From the NCBI GenBank assembly GCA_003833135.1, contig QZLH01001849.1, forward strand, positions 7,384 through 21,855: a stretch of DNA of 14,472 bases, given 5' to 3'. Below the pieces are notes generated by a model, which saw only the letters and a list, made by a program, of their open reading frames with translations, did no database searches and was not told the origin of the DNA. Position numbers and translations under genes: made by a program. This DNA comes from Oehlia diaphana. Its lineage: Eukaryota > Glomeromycota > Glomeromycetes > Glomerales > Glomeraceae. This document shows, one piece after another, positions 9,356 to 14,472 of the stretch. Within the stretch, counting starts at the first letter, position 1, and each line of letters begins with the position of its first letter.

Positions 9356-9580
9356 CGCTTTATAGTGAGTTATTTAAAAAAAAAATTTTTTTTTACTATG
9401 AATATTTGATGAGATAATGGTTTTAGTAGATGATATAGTATATATAATTTGCTAGGAACCTCTTGTTTCAATAAATTAAGACGTAATTAATTTTTATTAT
9501 AGTAACATTTTATTGTATAAAAAATGGTTATGTAAATCTACAATTAATAATTATTAAATACAAGAAAAAACAATAAAATG

Positions 9581-9862
9581 TAGATCAGTCATGTAGATTT
9601 AGTTCAGTCCGATTGATCAACTGGACCCAAATCCACATGACTGTACTAAAAATTGAAAAATTGACATGACTGGACTCAGAAAGATCATCAGACCGGACAC
9701 TGTAAGGTATAACCGGCATCAGAACAGTTAACTCAGCCCGATGGTAGCGAAGTCCCAATCAAAGTTTAAATACGGTCTGCATCAAAATTCATATGACTGT
9801 GCTAAAAATTAATATAACTGGACTCAGAAAGATCATCAGACTGGACTCAGTAAAGATATACT
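9581..9862. repeat. Cluster of diverged direct and inverted repeats (ATGACTGGACT family)
   Basis: 9581-9600 pairs with 9668-side unit 9629-9648 as a 20-base inverted repeat (about 17 of 20 matching). Inside it lies a second imperfect palindrome at 9607-9626, centred on TGATCA. A unit of about 75 bases at 9633-9707 (ATGACTGTACTAAAAATTGA, then GACTGGACTCAGAAAGATCA) recurs at 9790-9862. The string GACTGGACTCAG appears at 9667-9678 and, with small changes, twice more near 9820-9852. The area is less AT-rich than its flanks. It has no coding frame, which fits a non-autonomous repeat or satellite-like fragment. Confidence 0.65.
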
Positions 9863-9905
9863 CCTCGCTTTTGCATCTAAAAATCTAACACTTCCCTGAC
9901 TCAGT

Positions 9906-10057
9906 TTAATCGTACTTACTTTTTGTCCATAATCGTGCTTCTTCTTTTTCTAATGACCTTTTCTTTGCTTCTTTATCTCCACTGTGGTTTTTTCAACCTC
10001 TTTAATTTTTTTCTGTGGAACGTCCTTTAATCTTGCAGAACACGCTTTGTTAACCAT
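9906..10057 (-). pseudogene. Short Lys/Glu-rich coding remnant, frameshifted
   Basis: An ATG at 10057-10055 starts MVNKACSARLKDVPQKKIKE, and the frame then fails at a TAG about 36 codons on. The next frame reads NHSGDKEAKKRSLEKEEARL and WTK. It reaches a TAA at 9908-9906, or meets a perfect GTAAGT donor at 9919-9914. The two frames join without loss if one base is missing from an A6 run around 9994. Charged helical composition and clean junction logic suggest a real but broken first exon. Its downstream part is then replaced by the repeat cluster at 9581-9862. I do not recognise the family; chance is possible for a frame of about 50 codons. Confidence 0.35.
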
Positions 10058-10262
10058 TTATTTGTTGTGATAGTATTAAATTCATTTTTATTTCTTACAT
10101 ATACTGTATTACTTATTATTTCCTTTTTTTGGAAAAGTGAGCCAGATAAAGATCCAGTTATAAATAAGTAATTATTAAATAAAAGTTAATATAATTGTAT
10201 TAATGGAAGATATACTGTAAATACTGGCGGCAATAATTTATGAGTTAATGGATGTTCTTTTT
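10058..10262. other. Intergenic DNA between coding remnant and palindromic element
   Basis: AT-rich with no open frame of note. Nothing specific is seen. Confidence 0.5.
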
Positions 10263-10410
10263 GAGCATTGCTCACCACTGATGATTGTCACCTCACCAGA
10301 ATTAGGATAGAATTTTGGGCAGTATTAAAAATATCATGAAACCCTGCCTGTTAAAATTTGCTAATGCTGGTGCGGTGAGAATCACCTGCGTGAGATTTAG
10401 CAATGCACTC
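10263..10410. mobile_element. Palindromic MITE-like element of about 148 bp
   Basis: The left half, starting GAGCATTGCTCACC at 10263, pairs with the right half ending at 10410. The reverse complement of the right half starts GAGTGCATTGCT. Shared blocks in order are GCATTGCT, CTCAC, TGATT, TCACC, CACCAG, ATTAG, AATTTT and GGCAG, so the fold runs almost to the centre with small loops. It is GC-richer than its surroundings and has no coding frame. T-rich strings flank both ends (TTCTTTTT and CTTTTTTTTG), which may hide a target duplication. This fits a small non-autonomous DNA element or fold-back element; the family is unknown. Confidence 0.65.
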
Positions 10411-10858
10411 TTTTTTTTGTGAAAATAAAATTACTAATTTCATTCGTAACATTGTACAAAAAAAATTATACTCATATGAAGATTGTAGACAATATTATAA
10501 TTATAGGTAAGATCTTTTATTATGAACTATCCCAATTAGTAATTTAAGAAATTAGTAACAAAAATTTATTGCTGAAAGATAAACACATAATTTTACCATG
10601 GGTTGTACATTCTTGCGAAATAAAATAAAATTTTAAAATATTTACTAAATTAGTTAAATTTCATTAGAAGATAAATCGAAGATTGATTTAGCTTAAATTA
10701 GATGATGATCAACAGTTACCTTTGGCGTTCAGTGATACCATTTTATTTATAAATAATTAAACATAAATAGTTAACAAAAAAATACTTTTTTTTCAATTTT
10801 TTTAATTTTGAAAAGCATAAATTTAAATTCCGCAGTAGTAATTTTTCTATACGCAACA
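10411..10858. other. 5' flank of the kinase-Sel1 gene
   Basis: No gene is supported. The region is AT-rich, with a TATA-like box at 10748-10755 and T runs close to the start codon. Confidence 0.5.
10748..10755 (+). promoter_or_regulatory. Possible TATA box of the kinase-Sel1 gene
   Basis: TATAAATA lies about 104 bases before the ATG at 10859. The sequence is a good consensus, but AT content makes chance matches common. Confidence 0.35.
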
Positions 10859-13232
10859 ATGTCTAATAGTACTGAACTTATTTGTAATTCAAATGATTTG
10901 AATAAATGGATTGAAGAAGCAATTTCTAAAAAATTTTTTAAATATTATGAATTTGAACAATTTTATAATATTCAAGAAATTGGTTCCGGTGGTTTTGGAA
11001 AAGTTTATCGTGCAAATTGGAAGAATTCTCTTAAACGTTATGCAATAAAAACTTTTTTTAATATCAATGATGCTACAGTTAAAGCAATTGTTCGTGAGGT
11101 AATTATAATGTCAAATATTTTTCATTAAAATTATTGTAAATATGTAAGATTTTTGATGTAATAATTTATTTGTTACCTAGATTCAACTTCAACGTGAAGT
11201 TGATTTTCATGATAATGTTATTCGTTTTTATGGTGTCACAACTTCTATTAAGGGTATGGTATTCTGATATTATTTATTTCATAAGATACAATAATTAATT
11301 GACCAATAAAATTTTTTTTTTTTAAGAAAATCAAAGAAAAGAATATTCGTTGGTGATAGAATTTGCAGAAAATGGTACCCTCCGAGAATATTTGAAAGAA
11401 AATTTTGAAAATCTCAGTTGGGACAATAAATTTAATCTTGCATTTCAATTGGTTTATGCAGTATCATGTTTACATGATGAAGGGATCTTGCACCGTGATT
11501 TGGTAAATATTTTACAATTTATTATGTGCTTTATTTTAATGGTTCTCTTATTTTAACGTTAATTTAATATTGATAGCACTCCAATAACGTGTTAGTCCAT
11601 CAGAATACTGTCAAGCTAGCAGATTTTGGTTTATCAAAAAGAATTGAGGAAATATCCAACTCTCAATCAAAAACATTTGGATTGATTCCTTATGCTGATC
11701 CAAAAAGTTTTGACAGAAGTACAACAGAATTTTATTTATTAAATAAAAAAAGTGATGTTTACAGCATTGGTGTTTTATTATGGGAAATATCCAGTTGTCA
11801 GCCTCCTTTTCATGGTAAACCATATGATGTTGGTTTGGCTATAAGTATTTTACAAGGCCTTAGAGAGACATCCATTCATGATACGCCCAAAGAATATATA
11901 AAAATTTATACTGGTAAATACAACTTAGACCATAACTTATATATAATATGGTTTTAATTAATTAAAGACATTCCTTTTTTGTAGATTGTTGGAATATTGA
12001 ACCCGATAATCGTCCAACTATTAATCAAGTGGTTGATGAATTAAAAGTTCTCATAACAAAAGAAAACATAATTATAAAAAATTTTCACTTATATAATGAT
12101 ACCAATAATGTCCAATTATCAAATAACCAACTGCCTAATTTAAATATTTCTGAAAGTACTAATTCATTACATGGAGAATTATCTCAAGTTATTCATAATT
12201 TTGATATGATGAATACAAAAGATATTGAATCTTCAATATCACAAATTAACCAATTTGAGGATAACTTTAATATAATGGTTAATAATATGTTCAATTTTTT
12301 TTATAATGATGATGAAGTAGCAATGCAAGAGGTCTTAAGTTATCTTAATGAACAAAAAATAACTTTGCAAGAGATTAATAATTTATTATTAAATAATCAA
12401 AATAACTCAAATTCTATTTATTTACTTGGAAAATTTAATGATTTAGGAATTGGAATCAGTGTTAATCAGCAAAAAGCATTTGAGTTATATCAGAAAGCAG
12501 CAGATTTAGGAAATGCATCTGGAATAGACAATTTAGGTTATTGTTATCAAAATGGAATTGGAACTGATATTGATGAAAAAAAAAGCATTTGAATTATATC
12601 AAAAAGCAGCAGATTTAGGAGATTTATTTGGAATGATTAATTTAGGAAATTGTTATGAAAAAGGAATTGGAACTGATATTGATAAGAAAAAAATGTTTGA
12701 ATTATATCAAAAGGCTGCAAATTTAGAAAATTCATATGGAATGAATAATTTAGGAAATTGTTATCAATATGGAATTGGAACTGATATTGATTATCAAAAA
12801 GCATTTGAATTATATCAAAAAGCAGCAGATTTAGGAAATTCATCTGGAATAAATAATTTAGGAACTTGTTATGAATATGGAAATGGAACTGATATTGATT
12901 ATCAAAAAGCATTTGAATTATATCAAAAAGCAGCAGATTTAGGAAATTCATCTGGAATAAATAATTTAGGAGCTTGTTATGAACATGGAAATGGAACTGA
13001 TGTTGATTATCAAAAAGCATTTGAATTATATCAAAAAGTAGCAGATTTAGGAGATTCATCTGGAATAAATAATTTAGGAGCTTGTTATGAATATGGAAAT
13101 GGAACTGATGTTGATTATCAAAAAGCATTTGAATTATATCAAAAAGCAGCAGATTTAGGAGATTCATCTGAAATAAATAATTTAGGAGCTTGTTATGAAC
13201 ATGGAAATGGAACTGATGTTGATTATCAATAA
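10859..13232 (+). CDS. TKL-type protein kinase fused to Sel1 repeats, frameshifted in an A9 run
   Basis: Exons: 10859-11098, 11181-11253, 11327-11502, 11577-11913, then 11985 onward; all introns are GT-AG and phases agree. Start: ATG at 10859, because the earlier open codons have no ATG. Kinase motifs: glycine loop GSGGFGKVY (42-50), AIK lysine 64, likely alpha-C Glu 80, catalytic HRDLHSNN (160-167), DFG (179-181) and SDVYSIGVLLWE, followed by a CW...P..RPT end in exon 5. The usual APE is ADP (203-205, IPYADPKSF), a form I recall in related Rhizophagus kinases. All catalytic residues are present, so the kinase should be active. An Asn-rich linker leads to Sel1 repeats, which in general form helical protein-binding scaffolds. 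A nine-A run (12576-12584) shifts the frame after repeat 1, giving a stop at 12590-12592; one base fewer would keep repeats 1-7 open to the TAA at 13230-13232. That TAA replaces a Lys codon, and the same frame stays open to a TAG at 13344-13346. It may be functional as a kinase with one Sel1 repeat, or the A9 may be an assembly error. Confidence 0.85.
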
Positions 13233-13288
13233 GCATTTGAATTATATCAAAAAGAAGCAGATTTAGAAGATTCATCTGGAATAAATAA
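12476..13288 (+). repeat. Sel1 coding tandem array, 108-bp period
   Basis: Repeat units encode AFELYQKAADLG..SG.NNLG.CYE and G.GTD.DYQK, 36 residues each. Unit starts are 12476, 12585, 12693, 12801, 12909, 13017, 13125 and 13233. Every interval is 108 bases except the first, which is 109 because of the extra A. Seven full units and one partial (to about 13288) are present, with a degenerate lead-in ending GIGISVNQQK. Units 4-7 are nearly identical in DNA, which indicates recent tandem duplication or gene conversion, while units 1-3 are more diverged. Unit 8 has KEADLED in place of KAADLGD. Confidence 0.9.
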
Positions 13289-13346
13289 TTTAGGTAAAGA
13301 TGGTCATTGGTCCCAAAAGAGAGTATATACTGTAGATAACATGTAG
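13233..13346 (+). pseudogene. Orphaned last Sel1 unit beyond the stop
   Basis: After the TAA at 13230-13232 the same frame continues AFELYQKEADLEDSSGINNL, then leaves the Sel1 pattern (GKDGHWSQKRVYTVDNM) and ends at a TAG at 13344-13346. The loss of similarity begins at GGTAAAG (13288-13294), which could be an old splice donor or the edge of an insertion. It is weakly diverged, so the stop is probably recent. Confidence 0.6.
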
Positions 13347-13366
13347 TGTATGGATGATGAAGTATG

Positions 13367-13452
13367 TAATGTATGGTTGATTTTAAACCATACATATATG
13401 TAAGCATCAAAATCATACATAATGTATGATGATCAGTATTACAAGTGTAATA
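13367..13452. repeat. Cluster of hairpin-forming ATGTATG repeats
   Basis: ATGTATGGTT at 13369-13378 pairs perfectly with 13386-13395. ATCATACAT at 13412-13420 pairs with ATGTATGAT at 13422-13430 around a one-base loop. ATTACAAGTGTAAT at 13439-13452 is a further inverted repeat. CATACAT/ATGTATG strings recur through the whole stretch. It could be a fold-back element end or a transcript 3' structure for the upstream gene. Confidence 0.6.
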
Positions 13453-13576
13453 TTCATACATTATTAAATATTTATGTTGTTTATTATATGAGAGTCAAAA
13501 ATCACGTAATTCAATATAATATAGTTCTGTGGCTTACTCTCAGTTGTGTATATACATTTTATACCTTACACTTTTT

Positions 13577-13582
13577 ACGCGT
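13577..13582 (+). promoter_or_regulatory. MluI-box-like ACGCGT upstream of the 13711 gene
   Basis: ACGCGT lies about 130 bases before the ATG at 13711. In other fungi this hexamer is bound by MBF-type cell-cycle factors. It stands out in AT-rich DNA, but a single copy is weak evidence. Confidence 0.25.
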
Positions 13583-13653
13583 CGCATCTGTCAATTTGAA
13601 AATTTTTAACTTTCACTCAATTTAATAAATTATTTTATACACAGTATCAGTTT

Positions 13654-13659
13654 TATAAA
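13654..13659 (+). promoter_or_regulatory. Possible TATA box of the 13711 gene
   Basis: TATAAA lies 52 bases before the ATG at 13711. The position is plausible and the specificity low. Confidence 0.3.
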
Positions 13660-13710
13660 CTCAACTAGTTTTCAAGTTCTTATTTTTTCTATTTTTTTTT
13701 ATATTCAAAA

Positions 13711-14371
13711 ATGAGTTTATCAGATATAGAATTTATTTCAGATAACAAGACTATTAATTCTCAGGTAAAACTTTAGCTTAAAAAAAAAATGTTTTTTTAA
13801 TAAAAAATGCCAAAAATATTTGTTTTTATTGACATTTAGTACCACTTAAAATATTAATTTTTAGAGTGATGAAGAATGCAATTATGATGATAATGAAGAC
13901 TTTCTAGTATATTTTACAAAAAAGTTTTCAGTAAATACTATAATCCATACTTCAGTTCCTATAGAGTATCCAAGAACATCTCCAACTGGTGTTGCTACAA
14001 TTTACAACATAACTGGATGGTCTAATCCTCTTGCTTGTTTCAGTGATGTAAATATATTTTTACCTATTTATTCATTTAAAATCATTTCTAACATTCTTGT
14101 TTTATTTATAGATACAGTATTCTATAAATGGATCAGGTGGAGATGAACGCAAGTGCAGAGGCATAAAGCACTGCCAATTCGCAGATGCTGAATTTATCAA
14201 CCAAAGCCATCAATGTGTTGATTTTGATTCAGAAGATTTTAAAAGAATCATTGCACAACAAGAAAATAATACAGTACAAAGAAAAACTTGCTCGTAAGTA
14301 TCTAATTAATTTATTTAAATTTATCAATAATAAGAATTTATAATTACAGTTTTTATTGGGCATCCCTATAG
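13711..14371 (+). CDS. Uncharacterised Cys-containing protein, 146 residues, possibly truncated
   Basis: Exons: 13711-13764, 13865-14047, 14112-14293, 14350-14371, with GT-AG introns (GTAAAA, GTAAAT, GTAAGT) and consistent phases. The product starts MSLSDIEFISDNKTINSQ, then an acidic stretch (SDEECNYDDNEDF, residues 19-31). Next come a mixed segment ending TGWSNPLACFSD and, from residue 80, IQYSINGSGGDERKC. Cys94 and Cys100 (C-R-G-I-K-H-C) and H112-Q-C114 could bind metal. 'QYS..G.GG....C.G.K.C.FA' is a pattern I associate with a large family of unknown function in Rhizophagus, where proteins are usually much longer. Here the frame ends FYWASL and a TAG; failure to splice the last intron also stops the frame at once (TCG TAA). 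The 3' end is therefore either a truncation or a longer gene with an unseen exon. No signal peptide or membrane segment is seen. Confidence 0.65.
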
Positions 14372-14472
14372 GATCATGTTATTTAATTTCCACTTAATAT
14401 TGCTAACGCATTACGTCATTTACCAAATATCATTTACATTAGTTTAGCTTAATACTGTACAGCAATTTGAAA
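14372..14472. other. 3' flank, nothing recognised
   Basis: AT-rich with no frame of note. It may hold further exons of the preceding gene, but no convincing acceptor with continuing similarity was found before the window ends. Confidence 0.4.

Larger units (their letters stand above)
13347..13710. other. Intergenic DNA between kinase-Sel1 and the next gene
   Basis: A cluster of short perfect palindromes fills 13367-13452. The remainder is the upstream region of the gene at 13711. The short plus-strand frame at 13422-13625 looks fortuitous. Confidence 0.5.

Noticed and set aside
9350..9380. CTCACTATA on the minus strand, like part of a phage T7 promoter or cloning vector
   Set aside because: Only nine bases match and the rest of the promoter and vector sequence is absent, so this is chance.
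9223..9417. 64-codon plus frame with a long Phe run
   Set aside because: The frame is open only because the 46-T tract encodes polyphenylalanine.
11248..11823. Minus-strand frames of 66 and 70 codons under the second kinase
   Set aside because: They overlap clearly coding exons and introns on the plus strand and have no motif of their own.
12476..13288. Regularly spaced repeats considered as a CRISPR array
   Set aside because: The repeats are contiguous 108-bp coding units of Sel1 type with no spacers, in a eukaryotic gene.
12637..13461. 274-codon open frame on the minus strand, Leu/His/Asn-rich and repetitive
   Set aside because: It is the antisense shadow of the Sel1 array. A 108-base unit without a stop in that frame repeats the open frame in every copy; no independent signal is present.
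13422..13625. 67-codon plus frame after the palindrome cluster
   Set aside because: It starts within hairpin repeats, has no family match and overlaps the likely promoter of the next gene.

Overview
The window looks like nuclear DNA from an arbuscular mycorrhizal fungus of the Rhizophagus/Glomeromycotina type. The evidence is: very AT-rich intergenic DNA with long homopolymers; compact genes split by short GT-AG introns of roughly 55-110 bases; and protein types that I recall as greatly expanded in Rhizophagus. Those types are TKL-like kinases with a leading CxxC...CxxC segment, kinases fused to Sel1 repeats, and a Cys-containing family of unknown function. The organism call is inference from pattern recognition; no search was run.

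Layout. 1-1130 is intergenic DNA plus the decayed 3' end of what looks like a LINE-type retroelement (minus strand). 2230-2652 (minus) is an intact intronless gene for a 140-residue Ala/Gly-rich protein. 2760-6940 is mostly gene-poor DNA; it holds a MITE-like element with 52-bp terminal inverted repeats (3806-4194) and a GC-richer island (5905-6232) with a possible zinc-knuckle remnant of a transposase. 6945-8878 (plus) is a six-exon TKL-type kinase gene broken by two in-frame stops and two frameshifts. 8880-10860 holds a 46-T tract, a cluster of diverged direct and inverted repeats, a short minus-strand Lys/Glu-rich coding remnant and a second palindromic element (10263-10410). 10859-13346 (plus) is a five-exon kinase fused to a 108-bp-period Sel1 array, with one +1 shift in a nine-A run between repeats 1 and 2 and a stop at the start of repeat 8. 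13711-14371 (plus) is a small four-exon gene of unknown function.

How it fits together. The two kinase genes lie in the same orientation and belong to different subtypes: one has a zinc-ribbon-like N-terminus and an IYTSRLLNF-type tail, the other has a Sel1 scaffold C-terminus. Kinase plus Sel1 suggests intracellular signalling with built-in protein-protein interaction repeats. There is no operon logic, and each gene appears to be an independent eukaryotic unit. The most striking feature is the pattern of damage. Both internal stops in the first kinase sit where glutamine is expected and fit CpA to TpA changes. Every frame break in the window falls at or next to a short A-run, so true decay, homopolymer assembly error and transcript-level correction all remain open. 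I see no convincing new multi-gene system. The best candidates for novelty are the repeat elements, the kinase-Sel1 array and the uncharacterised families.
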